The notes under the pieces: generated by a model
Told to the model about the DNA's origin: nothing
The model's input: only the letters and a program-made list of their open reading frames with translations
Database searches by the model: none
Assembly: GCA_013339765.2 (NCBI GenBank)
Contig: CM023450.1
Coordinates: forward strand, 99,500,820 to 99,564,819
Length of the DNA: 64,000 nt
DNA from: Haemaphysalis longicornis
Lineage: Eukaryota > Arthropoda > Arachnida > Ixodida > Ixodidae
Direction: 5' to 3'
Made by a program: the position numbers and the translations under genes
Shown here: one piece after another, positions 11,293-22,470 of the stretch
Numbering within the stretch: position 1 is the stretch's first letter
How the letters are laid out: each line of letters begins with the position of its first letter

Positions 11293-13032
11293 ATGCGTAG
11301 CATTCTTATGCGGCTTGTCTTTAGTGTGAGTTTTTACGGTCAAAAGTTTTTGGTTTTTCTAAATCCTGTCCCAACAATCATCTCCATTTACGCTATTATG
11401 ACGATTCGAAGTGGAACATTCGCGAAATGTGCATTATTGTGGAAATGCAGGGCGTTATACCGGTTTCCATTTTCCGTAATTGCTTAATATTTTTATTATT
11501 TCTTAGTTTTTTAAAATTTCATTCCACAAATTATTTCAACGTTCGCGGTAATAACGACTACATTTGCATTATTGTGGAAATGCAGGAGTTTGCATGGTTA
11601 GCCATTTCCCGCACTTTTTAGATGCGGCGCATCTCTTACTCTGAGGCATGTCCCTCCTGCGTCGTCGTCGGCGGCGGCGGCGTCCGTCCGCAGCCCTCCT
11701 CCATTCGCCTCTCCCACAGCTGTGCGCAACACTCTCACTCCGGCGCATTAGCATAACGACAGCTTCGCTGCGTTAACGCTGCGTTAACAGCTGCTCCGGT
11801 GCGCATGTGCGCGCATGCGCGACTCTCCTCCGCGGTCTCCTCTCCTTCAAGCGCTGTGAATATAAAGCGGGTATCGCGCTGGGTGGTGGCAGCTAAAACA
11901 CGTGTACGCTCTCATTTCGCGCATGCATGTGCATGAAAATGTAAAATTGCCTCCATCGTCCCGTGTATGAGAACATCCGTATGTGATGGAAGGCATCCTA
12001 CGCGTTCACAATACGTTTCACGCGATGTAGAGAATCAACCCAATGGAAACGCCAATTGAACCCCCAGATGCGCCGCATCACACCAGGGTTCCCTCGCGGG
12101 GAGATGGAGGCAATTTTAATTTTTCTTATTTTCTATTGTTTCAAAATTTCTTTGTACCAATTATATAATTTACGCAAATATAGCGACTATATGTCTAACT
12201 TCCACAAAATCTGCCATATTGTCGAAATGCAGTTCGTTATACAGTTTGCCATTTGCCATATATTTACATATTCTGCTATTTATTATTTTTTTAAAATTTC
12301 GTTCGACCAATTATCTCCATTTACCGTATTATAACAACTACAGGTGGAACTTTCTCCAATCTGCATTATTACAGAAATGCAAGGCAATAAAAGGTTCGCC
12401 ATTTTGCAAAATTTATTTTATATTTTTCTTATTATTTAGTTTTTCCAAATTTCGTTCGACCAAGTATCTCCATTTACTCTATTATAACGCTTACAGGTGA
12501 AACTTTCGCGATATCTGCATTATTGTGGAAATGCCATGCGTCATACGTTTTGCCATTTTCGTAATTATTTTATATTTTTTAATTTAGAATTTTTCGAAAC
12601 TTCGTTTGACCAATTATCTCCATTTACGTTATTATAGCGATTACATTTGGAACTTTTCCGAAATCTGCGTTATTGTGGAAGTGCAGGGCGTTACATGGTT
12701 CGCCAGTTTTCTTAATTGTTTTATTTTTTTTTCTTTTTTAATTTTAAAGATTTTGTTCGACCAGTTATCGCCATTTACGCTATTGTAATGATTACAGGTA
12801 GAACCTTATTGTGGAAATGCAGGTCGTTACAAGTTTCGCCATTTTACGCCATTTTTGTTATTTTTTATTTTTTGAGTTCACAATTTCGTGCGACCAGTTA
12901 TCTCTATTTAGACTATTATAGCGATTACAGGTGGAACTTTTGCGATATCTGCACTGTTGTGGAAATGCAGGACGTTACACGGTCCTGGCTGGGGAGGAGG
13001 GGGGGCAGCACTCGGCAGAGAATGCTACGCAT
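11293..13032. mobile_element. Inverted-repeat element carrying a satellite array
   Basis: A 14-bp perfect inverted repeat (atgcgtagcattct at 11293-11306 and its complement at 13019-13032) bounds an array of about eight diverged units of 135-153 bp. Each unit holds gtggaaatgcagggcgtta, cgaccaattatctccattta and a T-rich run. A remnant with the same unit and the same end is at 27960-28215. I found no clear target duplication and no transposase, so the class is open. Confidence 0.6.
11620..12080. mobile_element. Insertion in the array with palindromic ends
   Basis: This non-satellite block interrupts the tandem units. It begins with the palindrome agatgcggcgcatct and ends with agatgcgccgcatca, which are near inverted copies. 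The interior is GC-rich with gcgcatgtgcgcgcatgcgc and no coding frame of note. Confidence 0.45.
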
Positions 13033-13892
13033 GAATACTACGCAATACAAATCACCTGAAAATGCATTCGCTGAATGTTATTCCAGCTCCATAGAATTTA
13101 TTCTTAGGTGCGCGACATTTAGTGCGCGCCTGTTTAGTATAGCGGACAATATAACGTCTTATTGTGAAAGGAACCTGCTTCTGACGCTATGAAATATGTC
13201 TCTGAGTGGCCCTCTTAGAGGCACTCTGCAAGCATGGCAATTATGACAAATGGGCAACTTGGCGTTACATTTCTTAGGGCACAGCCCGTTGGCGGCCGTC
13301 TCTGGGCTTAGCCGCGTCGTCGTCGTAACCGAGTGAACGATGGCAAGACCGATTAGTGCAAATACCGAGTGAACGAGGGCGAGATCGAATAGCGAAAGAA
13401 AGGAAAGGCGGAAAGTGTCGCGAAATCGTGAGGGGAGGGCGGCTCGCCGTGGCGGCGTGAGCGCTGTCCGAAAGTGTGCGGTGGGGGAGGGGAGGAGGCA
13501 GTGTGCTGTCCCCGCCCGAGACACTGATCTGCGCGACGCTGGCGGAAACGTGAGGGGGGCGTAAGCGAGATCATGGTGTGCGCTCTCTGCCTAATACGCG
13601 GGTTGCGGTCCCTTCCTGAGACGCACTTCGCGCCGCCGACGCAAAGGCTCATCATCGCTGCCGTCGAGAGAACGAATGAGTGAGTTCTGCTTCAGCGCAC
13701 TGCTGCTGCGCCCATACATCGCATTAGGAAGTATCGTAATCGCCAGCCAATATTAGTTTTTGCGTAAGGGGGTAAACACATACCAGATAAATTATTTTTC
13801 TCCATACTCTCGTTGCACGGCTACGTACGAAGGGTGAATGAAGTTGTATTAGCAGTTGTTAGATCGATGAGTGCAGTGAGGAAACATATTTA
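13033..13892. other. No gene recognised
   Basis: GC-rich sequence around 13250-13680 gives arginine-rich frames on the minus strand that look like composition artefacts. No repeats or domains recognised. Confidence 0.4.
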
Positions 13893-13980
13893 AACGTAAA
13901 ACTGCGCCCAAAGAAGGGACTATGAAAAAGTCTTCATCCCGTCTTTTTCACAGTCCCGTCATTGTGCGCAGTTTTACGTT
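13893..13980. repeat. Foldback hairpin, 38-bp arms
   Basis: Arms 13893-13930 and 13943-13980 are inverted copies with 4 mismatches in 38 and a 12-nt loop. The arm starts aacgtaaaactgcgc. Not part of any recognised element. Confidence 0.8.
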
Positions 13981-14857
13981 CCGATATGCAAAGCCAATTA
14001 ACCCAAAAACATTATTTACTGAGTAAACAAATGAATGGATACATCGGGCCGGTGTGGTGTATCTACTATCTGCCACTATACGGCGGAACACGCAGGCTGC
14101 CTATCAGCGGACGGCATCAACCGGTAAGTCATGGAGGAAAGATTATTCAATAGAGGCCCCGACATGACGACTGAAGCCTATCCCGACATTGCAGTACAAA
14201 CACGGAGCCCACTATCCTTTTATATTCCCCTCTGCTACACATTTCCTTCTAAGCCGCTACATCCGTTCAGAAAGGAGCTGATGGGGCATGCCGGGGCACG
14301 CGAGCGCCGAAGAAGCCTGTTGACGCCGCGAATTCATTGGGGAATCAGCCGTACATGCCTTATCTGCCACTAATTCCCTTCATACCCATAGTTGTGTCGG
14401 AGCGTTATGAAAAATTGGCCGTGTCATCCATGAGATTTAGCCGCTGTGGCTGTAAAAAGTCAAGCAGCACTGCACATGTACATGCCTAAAATGATGTCGC
14501 TTCAACCGCATTTTCTGAAACGCGTTTGGGGCACTCAGCTCTTTTCCTTAGTTTTCTTTTCTTTATGCGGCATGTGGTCTGCCATGTTGTGCGAGCGTTT
14601 CTCCTACGCTGTTCATCATCATCCCTCCCCCCCCCCCCATTTTATATTTATCTCTAAGTGACCAGCCTGAAGTCGTGGACAGCTGGACTCACAAAACAGT
14701 TAATCTGTGGCTGTTCTTGAAGGCGATCGCTTCGGGGGCAGAATATACGCATAGATAACAAACTACCGTTATTGTAGACCGATTTTATGTCTACTTTAGT
14801 CAGGGCCAATTCTTATTACGCTGTAGAAAAAGGTGCAACATCATAACACGTAATAAG

Positions 14858-14928
14858 TGTGAAGGAATGGGGATGATGATAACAATAAAGAGGCCGCTGA
14901 CCCAGGAACTGGGGCACGGGCTAGGTCT
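14858..14928 (+). repeat. BEL/Pao LTR fragment, left
   Basis: About 70 bp starting tgtgaaggaatgg, with aacaataaagaggccgctg and actggggcacgggctag, repeats the sequence that begins at 15497 on the other side of the integrase remnant. It probably is the surviving piece of the 5' LTR. Confidence 0.5.
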
Positions 14929-14952
14929 CTCCACACCACGTCTCACGCAGTG

Positions 14953-15443
14953 GTCTTCGAATTCTGTGGACGTTTAGCATCCAAAGGGCACCGTGGTGTA
15001 GCGGTTGGCGGGAGTGGCTCATAAGACTAACAAAAGAAACGCTCTGGAGGGCTCTTAGCCGTAGTCGCTGGTCCCTAGGAGAGATCGAGACGGTTCTCTG
15101 CAAAGTAGAGGCAGCCATCAACAGCCATCCGTTGACGCAGTCATCAGTAGATGCCGAAGAGTTCTTCCCTTTCACAGTAGCTCACTTCCCAATTGGTAGG
15201 CGCACAACCTCTTTGTCACAAAGGCTGGCACTGCACCAGACGGTGTCAGCGAGCGCGGAGTTACAACGTCGAGCACGGCATCGATGGGCAATTATGGTGC
15301 ACCTGTGGTGCCATTGGCGCCGAGAATTCCTGCTTCTCCTGCGCTCGGCACGGCAGGCCGCGAAGGTGTCGCCCGGTCGTGTCTTTTGCGCGTCTCACCA
15401 TGACAAGAAATTAGACGCCCAGTTCAGCGCCTTATCTTCTTGA
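14953..15443 (+). pseudogene. BEL/Pao integrase C-terminal remnant
   Basis: Translation in shifting frames gives the end of a BEL/Pao integrase: WTFSIQRAPW and GWREWLIRLTKE, then a region like the family pattern around ETVLCKVEAAINSHPLT, then FFPFTVAHFPIGRRTTSL, and WRREFLLLLRSAR near the end. Order and spacing match the integrase C-terminal part followed by the tail domain. Frames change at least once. Gag, protease, RT and RNase H are gone. Flanking 70-bp direct repeats fit LTR remnants, so this is an internally deleted element. Confidence 0.7.
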
Positions 15444-15496
15444 GGCTAACCCGCCATGGTCTTCAGAATCGGCGGTGTGGGAGGGTGTTGAGGAAT

Positions 15497-15655
15497 GAGA
15501 ATGATAATAACAATAAAGAGGCCGCTGGCACGAGAACTGGGGCACGGGCTAGCTCGCACCTCGACCACGAGCCAGTTGCTCGAGATCAGCCCCCAGAACG
15601 AGCCACCGGCTCACTCACACATTTGAACCTGCAACATATTTAAAAGCCACTCAAG
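15497..15655 (+). repeat. BEL/Pao 3' LTR start (extent uncertain)
   Basis: After a purine-rich tract (gtgtgggagg) the sequence starts TGTTGAGGAATG and continues with the block shared with 14858-14928. The 3' boundary cannot be set from this window. Confidence 0.4.
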
Positions 15656-16950
15656 TTTTTAATGTGTTTCAAGTTTACGGTCTGGCAGTAACTACCATTC
15701 ACTGGCTAGGCTACACAGCAGCTACGTGGGCAGAGTTCTGAACTAACGTATTCCTATCCTCCATAAAATATCTCAGTCACCGAAGGAAAGCCTTGAGGTG
15801 GCAAGGAGAAACAATTTATGCATCTGTGTTTGACCTCAGAATGAATTTTCTAGTGTCGAAGCCTTTGCAGAGGCATGTTGTTTGCCTGTGTGTTGAAATA
15901 AGTATTCAGCAGGAGACTGTGAGTGTACTGGAGGTATCAGTTTCCCGCAATAAACCACTTACCCAGTTAGATAGGTAACTTCCAGAACTGCTATTTCGGG
16001 ACGTGCCACAGCAATGACTGCGTACCACTGCCTATTCCACCCAGCCTGCACAAATGTTGCCGCGAGATATCCATACTGGGAACTTTAAAATTCAGCGCTG
16101 GAACACTGTACAGGGTCCAAAGAAGACAACGCCAGTCAGAAAATCTTCACATTATACTAAACTAAACGTACTGAATGCATGCGGCTGAAGCGTGCACGTT
16201 TACCTATGGTCCATCATCCCTGTGAAGATCTTCATCTGAATCATATGTGCCACATACTAGTGAAAGCAGTCGTTTAGTCTAGAGCTGCCAACATCTACTA
16301 CAGCGGCCGAGGGCTATAGAATTTTTTGCATCCACCACCATGAGCCGCACCAGTGGAGCATCTTTACAGACTCCCCCTCAGCACTCCAAATGCAGTCAAG
16401 AACTGGGTCCCCTCTCCCCCAAATAACAACCTGCGGTGTCTTCTAACTCAACCATTTCGACGCAGTATAACAGGGAAATTGATTCCTGGACCCAGCGGCA
16501 TCACAGGGTACTAAAAACTGATGAAGTCGTCAGTAAAGGCTCCTCCACCGAAAATACCCAAAACCAAGCCTCTGCTGTGGTGCACAACTTTGCACCAAAT
16601 GCAAGCAACCGATCATGATGAAGCTCGCACAGTAACCCCTGTTTTTTGGCTAAAGCCATATTGGCCTATTGCGAATTTCGCCGTGCGTGATAGTTTCTAC
16701 CTGGAAGTGATAAGACGTGACTCTCCGCCATGACGGGGGACGCCGCCTCTCCTCTCTTTCTAACGAGGGAGAGGAAGTTAGCGAGGGAGGAGGGCGTGAT
16801 GGAGGAAGGAGGGAGAGTGCAGCGGCGGCGTGAATGAGGGAGCGCGGAGTCTGGTAAATCTGTGCCAGAGTTGTCTCCGCGGTCCCAATGGCGAAAGTGG
16901 CCAGCTGCGTCGGACCATCCCGCAGATGTCGCTCGGCTTGTTAATGTGTT
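15656..16950. other. No gene recognised
   Basis: Unique-looking sequence with a purine-rich GC segment at 16735-16860. No domain, tRNA or structured repeat seen. Confidence 0.4.
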
Positions 16951-16954
16951 AAAG

Positions 16955-17455
16955 CAGAAACGTGAGTCACCATCATCCTGTATGCGTCCACTGCAGGGCA
17001 AAGGCCTCTTCCATAGATTTCCAGTTGTCCCTGTCCTGCGTGCACTGCGACCAATTTATCCTCGGAATCTTCGTGATCTGCTCTGTCAACCTAACTTTTT
17101 GCCGCCTCCTGCCACGCTTTCCTTCTCTAGGGATACACTATTTTACCCTTAATGACCAACGGTTATTTTGCCTTCAAATTACATGTCCTGCCCACGCCCA
17201 TTTCTTCTTCTTAATTTCTTCACATATGTCCTCAACACGCGTCTGTTCCCTGACCCACTCCACTCTCTTCTTGTCCCTTAACGTAACATCCATCATCTTC
17301 CGTTTCATTGCTGGCTGAGTCGTCCTCAATTAAAGTTGAACGCTTTTAGTGAGCATCCAAGTTTCTGCCGCGTAGGTGAGTACCGGCAAAATTCAGCTGT
17401 TATACACTTTCCTCTTCAGGGACATGCCGCTACATCCAGGATAATACCGAACGAG
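16955..17455 (-). pseudogene. RTE-type retrotransposon, 3' end of ORF2
   Basis: The minus-strand translation, with stops, contains the RTE C-terminal pattern KKKKWAWAGHV, NNRWS, then PREGKR and a final DNWKSMEEAFALQWT. It is head-to-head with the plus-strand RTE piece that starts near 17463. Confidence 0.65.
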
Positions 17456-17462
17456 GAAGTAG

Positions 17463-17770
17463 TTCAGGGGATGTGGTCATCCTACCAGAAACGACCGTAG
17501 AAGCGAAGAAGGCTTTGAAAGAAATGCAATGGGGAAAGCGCTGGTGGGGATCAGATAACAGCAGACCTCTTGAAGGATGGTGGGCAACTTGTACTAGGAA
17601 AACTGGCAAACCTATATACGCAGTGCCTAATCTCTGCGAGTGTACCGGAATCTTGGAAGAACGCCAATATCATCCTAATTCAAGAGAAAGGTGGCATGAA
17701 GGACTTGGAAAACTTACAGGCCGATCAGCTTACTGTCAGTGGTCTGGAAGGTACTGACCAACGTATTTGC
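17463..17770 (+). pseudogene. RTE-type element, RT N-terminal part
   Basis: The translation contains KKALKEMQWGK, TADLLKDGGQLVLGKLANLY, SVPESWKNANIILI and DLEN, the fingers region of an RTE-type reverse transcriptase. It decays after DLEN and is cut at about 17770 by a minus-strand retrotransposon. It continues at 18640 and again at about 22090. Confidence 0.7.
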
Positions 17771-18640
17771 TTACAGAGAGAGGGAGAGAGAGAAAGCTCT
17801 TTATTAGAGGAAATCAGAGAGGTCTGCCGGCATGTTAACGCCAACATGCTACTCTGCGGGGTACGGGAGGAGGGAAAAAGTTGCAATAGGAAGAAATGTG
17901 GAAGGGAGAGAAGAAAGAAGAAAATAAAAGAAGTGAGAAAAAAAAGGAGGAAGCGTGTGCGTTGGGGACCGTCAGTGCGACACGTGAATAGTCTATGGAC
18001 GGTTGTAAATTGCAAGCATGGTCTGGTCCTATATCAGCTCAGCGACGCCGATGTCATTGAGGTATTCAAATAATGCGGTTAGCTCTTTACGCTGAGAGGA
18101 GGGAGGTGGCCATGGTCGCAGGAGTGCTTTTAAAGTCAAGGAACGGTGGTTGAGGCACTCGATCTTCTGTGCGAGATTGTTTCTTGCTTGACAGTATGTA
18201 GGGCACTCCAGTAAATATGCTCGACGGTTTCTGGTGAACCGCAGTTATCACAATAGGGGTTCGAGGTTAGGCCAAGACGATAGCGGTAGGTATGTGTTAG
18301 CGCCACGTTGAGACGTAAGCGATGGAGCAAAGTCTCTAGCCGACGTGGAAGTCGCTCCGGTAACCTCAGTGCCAAAGTTGGGTCGACATGATGGAGGAAT
18401 GGGTGCTGGTTTACCGGGAGAGACCAGAAGGTGCTTCTTTCCCTGAAAACAAGCTCCTTTGCTAGCCTAGAGGCATCGTGCTTCGTGAAGAAAATGTTCC
18501 TCACGTTCCGCAGTTGCAATCCTCTCTTAGCAGCCTCATCTGCTTTTTCATTGCCTATGATGCCGCAGTGGGCAGGGACCCACTGCAGTATCACGCGGTG
18601 TCCGGCGACACAAACTTGATGATTTAAGTAAGAGACATCG
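17771..18640 (-). mobile_element. Non-LTR insertion 1 (3' fragment)
   Basis: This 5'-truncated minus-strand element ends with AATAAA (17805-17800) and a CT-rich tail. Its frame 18594-18136 has the RNase H end motif WVPAHCGIIGNEKADEAA and a zinc-finger-like CDNCGSPETVEHIYW. It sits inside the RTE-type element and is therefore younger. No clear target duplication was found. Confidence 0.75.
18136..18594 (-). pseudogene. Non-LTR RNase H C-terminus, insertion 1
   Basis: The 152-codon frame carries the last RNase H motif (HCGIIGNEKADE) with its His and Asp intact, then the C-terminal CxxC...H zinc-knuckle region typical of I-like elements. RT and endonuclease are absent, so it cannot act alone. 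Confidence 0.7.
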
Positions 18641-19083
18641 CGGGATATATGTTCGTGAATGCTGAAGCAGCTTGCACGTCAGAATTTCTGCAACCTTAGA
18701 TTTCAGGCAGCCTAACGAACATGCAGTGTTTCGTAAAGGCTATTTAACAATAGACCATATTTACACGATGAATCAAGGGATAGAGAAATTCGCGGGGCAT
18801 ACCCCTATATATAGCCTTGATAGATTAGAAGAAATGTTTGACTCGGTCCACACCTCAGCAGTCATGCAGGCATTACGGAAAAAGGGTGTAGACGAGCATT
18901 ACGTAAGAACACTAGAGGATATCTAAAATGGGTCCACAGCTAACATAGTCCTCTATAAGGACAGCAGTAAAATATCTATAAGGAAGGACGTTAGACAAGG
19001 AGACACAATCTCTCCAATGTTATTCACCGCATGTTTACAAGAGCTATTCAGAACATTGGATTGGGAACAGGGGGTGTAAAAGA
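18641..19083 (+). pseudogene. RTE-type element, RT middle part
   Basis: Translation gives FRKGYLTIDHIYTMNQ, EMFDSVHTSAVMQALRKKG, SISIRKDVRQGD in degraded form, then ISPMLFTACLQELFRTLDWE, which are RT motifs A and B. A stop follows LEDI near 18926. It is cut at about 19083 by the second minus-strand insertion. Confidence 0.75.
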
Positions 19084-19103
19084 GAGAGCGAGAAAAGCTT
19101 TTA

Positions 19104-20687
19104 TTAAACATATGCACGCAGGCCGGCTAAGTCCTCACATTCCAGAGGACCTCTGGTGACGTCTTCAAGCCGCTGCCTGATGTACGCCGCCAGTTGCCTT
19201 TGCTCTTCGGTGGTGCTTGTTGCGGTCAGCCATCCTTGGTTGGGTGTGTTTGTAGTGTTGTGTATGGTTGTGCAGTTCCAGAAGATGTGATCTTGGTTTA
19301 GTATGATGTTAAATGTGGAACAAGTAGGGGGTGGCGTGTCAGGTTCTCCCCATATCTTGTGTAGTCTAGCTGGAGTGTCCAAGGTTTCTGTTTGAGCTTG
19401 TCTTATTGGGGTTGCTTGGTGTCTTGTGAGCGTGTGAGAGAGCTGTCGCAGTTCCCTCCTTCCCATGGAGTAGTCCTTCAATTTAGGAGCTGTCGGGACC
19501 GTTAGCGTTTTATTCCGTTCGAGGTTGGCAGGAGCCCGGGCTGCGGCTTCTCGAGCCAGCTGATTAGCTTTCTCGTTACCTGACATTCCTTCGTTCCCAG
19601 GTATCAAGTACACTGTTACTGCTCCCTTGATGCTGGTTTTGATGGCCGTAGCTATGGCTCGTGGCAGTTCCATGTTTAGGAGTTGGTGACAGGCGCTTTT
19701 TGAGTCCGTGTATATGTACATGTGCTTCGTGGGGCGGCTGGATGTGTGGGCAAAGGCAGTGGTGATGGCTGTGAGTTCAGCCCAGATGGGTTCCATATGA
19801 GGGATGTACTGCTGGTAGTCCAATTTTTCTTTGAGGTCAGCATACGCTATACTTGCTGCTGTGTCTGTTACTGCTGCATCTGTGTATACATGGTAGTTGA
19901 ATTGGTCTGCAGTTGCTCGTTTATCCAGGCATTTGGCTCGAATTGCTCCTTCTGACCTTGTTGCGTGGCAATGCATGTGTCTTGGTATTGGTGCAACTTT
20001 GAGTATGTTGGCCCTGCGTGGGTTTAGACGTTCCAGTCGTAAAATAGGCTGCTGGGGTGTGTACCCTAGACACTGAAGTATCTGTTGCCCTGGAACTGTT
20101 GCTTGGAGTCTGAGGTGTTGGTTGTACCTGTGGAAAGCTACGATCTCCTGCAGCGTATTGTGCGTTCCTGTCTCAAGAAGTCGCTTGGAGCTGGCGTTGA
20201 TGGGAATGCCTAGCGTAATCTTCGTCGCATTCCTAATCAGAGCGTTGATTCTTTCTTCCTCGGTTTTAGCGAAGTTGGTGTATGCTGCATGGTACCTTAT
20301 TCGTGAAATAGGGAGTGCATCCCATAGTCTTAGGAGGTCTTGTTCCCTGAGTTCATTTTGTCTGTTCGTGATTTTGCGTATCATGTTCAGGACGTGTTCT
20401 CCTTGCCGACGTATGTGCTGAGTTGTGGCATGGCCTCCCCCGTCGCTTTGAATGTAGTGCCCAAGTACCCTGATTAACGTTTTGCGAGGAATTGAGACGT
20501 TTCCGTTTTTAATGACAGTTAGTGGAGGCTTCCATCTTGGGTTATGTATGAGAAAAAGCTTCCGACTTTTCCGGTGAGCACTGTAGTCCAATTTCTTCTG
20601 CTGCCTTAGTGATGTTATCGACTGCCTGTTGTAACGTAGCCTGTATGTCGCCTGGTGAGCCTGTTTAAACCCCCGATGTAATGGCAT
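19104..20687 (-). pseudogene. Non-LTR RT thumb and RNase H, 527 codons
   Basis: Residues 1-250 correspond to the region after RT motif C. RNase H follows: HVYTDAAV with Asp near 270, IWAELTA with Glu near 304, IYTDSKSA with Asp near 327, and the last motif GNEGMSGNEKAN near 364-375. In that last motif the usual His and Asp are both Asn, so RNase H is probably inactive. A Cys-poor tail follows. The frame is open but separated from the RT motifs by frameshifts. Confidence 0.75.
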
Positions 20688-20689
20688 CG

Positions 20690-21406
20690 GCGTATCTCCT
20701 GTGTCCGATATTTCAAATTATCTGTAAGGCTCTGTGTATCCTGAGCATAGCAAGGTTGAAGAGTGCTGGTGAAAGTACGGAGCCTTGTGGGATTCCCTGT
20801 TGTGGTTGTTGCAATTGCTGTGATTTGATTTCTCCCAGGTGCAATGTGTACATTCGACCATCCAGGAAACTTACTTCTGACGTAATTGTACATGCGTTGC
20901 CCAAAACCAGTCTCGGCTAATTATTCCAGCATTGCATCATGCGCCACATTTTCAAAAGCCTTCTTCAGGTATATGCCCAGAATTACTTTGAGCTGAGCTT
21001 TGCTAACCTCCTTATATGTTTCACCGTATAATACAAGTAAGGCATCCTGCGTGGATAGGTGAGCTCTGTATCTAATGATATTGTGTGGCAGAATGTTTTG
21101 TTGCTCTATGTGCTTTTGTAGCCTGTCCAGTACCATTTTTTCCATGATCTTTCCAGCATTCGAGGTGAGGGAGATGGGCCTAAGTGGCTGTATGGCGATG
21201 TCTTTTCCCGGTTTTGGGATGAAGGTGACGTTCGCACTCTTCCATTCAGTTGGCACCGTGCCTAGTACCCATGCCTCATTGATGGTTTCGAGCAGGAATT
21301 CCTGATCTGTTTCAGAAAATTTCCTAATTTGGGCTGTTGTTAGTCGATCAGGCCCTGGTGTTTTATTTCCTCTCATTCTGTGAATGGCCATTCGAAGTTC
21401 AAGCAA
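20690..21406 (-). pseudogene. Non-LTR reverse transcriptase, insertion 2
   Basis: The first frame (21406-20921) contains NKTPGPDRLT, FIPKPGKD, LRPISLTSNAGKIMEKMV and motif A ILGIYLKKAFENVAHDAM, where the catalytic Asp is Tyr. A shifted frame (20904-20713) holds motif B QGIPQGSVLSPALFN. Motif C reads YADA instead of YADD. With both catalytic motifs damaged the RT is dead. Confidence 0.75.
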
Positions 21407-21961
21407 CGTAATGGTTCATCGATGTCATTCTTGGTGGGTCCTTCATACTCTTTGTAGGCAGGTTGTTGTCGTGCTGGGATGTGCGTGTTTTGTAATTCTT
21501 GCAGGAGTTGGGCGTGGTTGTCCTTGTAGGGGTGCCGGAGCTGCAAGATCTTGTGCTTGTTAATAGTCTTGCTTTTGCAGGGCTCTATGAGTGCTCTGAC
21601 AAGGTTCCAGGTGCGGGTGAAATTGAGGGTACCATTGAGTTTCTACACGTCTCATGCCATTGTTCTCAGGCTGAGTTGGTCTGAGTACTCTTGTATCTCC
21701 TTGTTTATTCTGTCGATGCGCGCCTTCAGCCTACGGTTTGTTTTGTGCTTTTTGCATCGCCTTGTGAGTCCTTGTCTTGCCTCATAAACGTATAAAAGGT
21801 GGTTGTCAGCACTTGGCTGATCCTCATGTTGTTGCAGGTACTTTGTGTGCTTTTTCTTGACTGTTTCTAGTTGTGCCCATTCTGAAACCCTTCTTGCCTG
21901 AACAGTTTGGGTTTATGGAATAACTGCAGTTTTTCTGCTTGGGATTGGGTGAGTTGGTTCA

Positions 21962-22123
21962 TGATCGCTGGAAAACCTTCAGCTGGAACGTATAGAAACG
22001 AAGGACGGTCGGGAGAAACACGGACACAATGCTGAGTCACAGTGTTGAGCCAGCATTGTGTTCATGTTTCTCCCGACCGTACTTCGTTTCCGTACGTTCC
22101 AGCGGAAGGTTTTCCAGCGATCA
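21962..22123. repeat. Foldback hairpin, 73-bp arms
   Basis: Arms 21962-22034 and 22051-22123 are inverted copies with 6 mismatches in 73, around a 16-nt loop. It lies exactly between the 5' end of insertion 2 and the resumed RTE-type reading frame. Confidence 0.85.
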
Positions 22124-22470
22124 GTTTTGCAGATGACGTTGCCTTGCTAAGTAACTCGAGGGAAGAATTGCAAAGCATCATTACCACACTGGAAAAGCAG
22201 AGTAGATGCGTGGGCCTGAAAATTAATATGCAGAAAACTAAAGTAAGACTGAAGAGCCTCGGGAGAGCAGAGCCGTTTGACATACGTGGTGAGGCAATGG
22301 AAGAGATAAGCGAATATATCTACTTAAGCGAAAGGCCAAGTCCGCCTCATAGAACAATACATACTACTACACTAGTACTAGTAGTAACCACTAATCCCAG
22401 CCAGGAGGACGGTATAATGAAGGTTAAGAATAGGGTGGAGTGTATTCGGCAGGCACTCTCGGAAACGTGA
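22090..22470 (+). pseudogene. RTE-type element, RT motif C region
   Basis: The translation contains SFADDVALLSNSREELQ (motif C with both Asp kept), GLKINMQKTKV and EISEYIYL, then a diverged NPSQEDGIMKVKNRVE. This is the continuation of the element interrupted at 19083. It degrades after about 22330. Confidence 0.75.

Larger units (their letters stand above)
19084..21961 (-). mobile_element. Non-LTR insertion 2 (I-like, about 2.9 kb)
   Basis: A minus-strand, 5'-truncated element with AATAAA at 19105-19100 and a CT-rich tail. Going 5' to 3' it carries RT (21406-20690) and RNase H (20687-19104), broken by frameshifts. It splits the RTE-type element between RT motifs B and C. Its upstream edge abuts a 73-bp foldback. 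Confidence 0.8.

Noticed and set aside
14984..15015. tRNA A-box-like caccgtggtgtagcggtt
   Set aside because: No B box follows, and the stretch reads through as BEL/Pao integrase coding sequence.
19722..20421. Plus-strand Cys-rich frames
   Set aside because: They are antisense shadows of the minus-strand non-LTR element.
22042..22138. Start of the 142-codon frame as a new N-terminus
   Set aside because: The first part is the right arm of a foldback; only the part from ISFADD on is RT-related.
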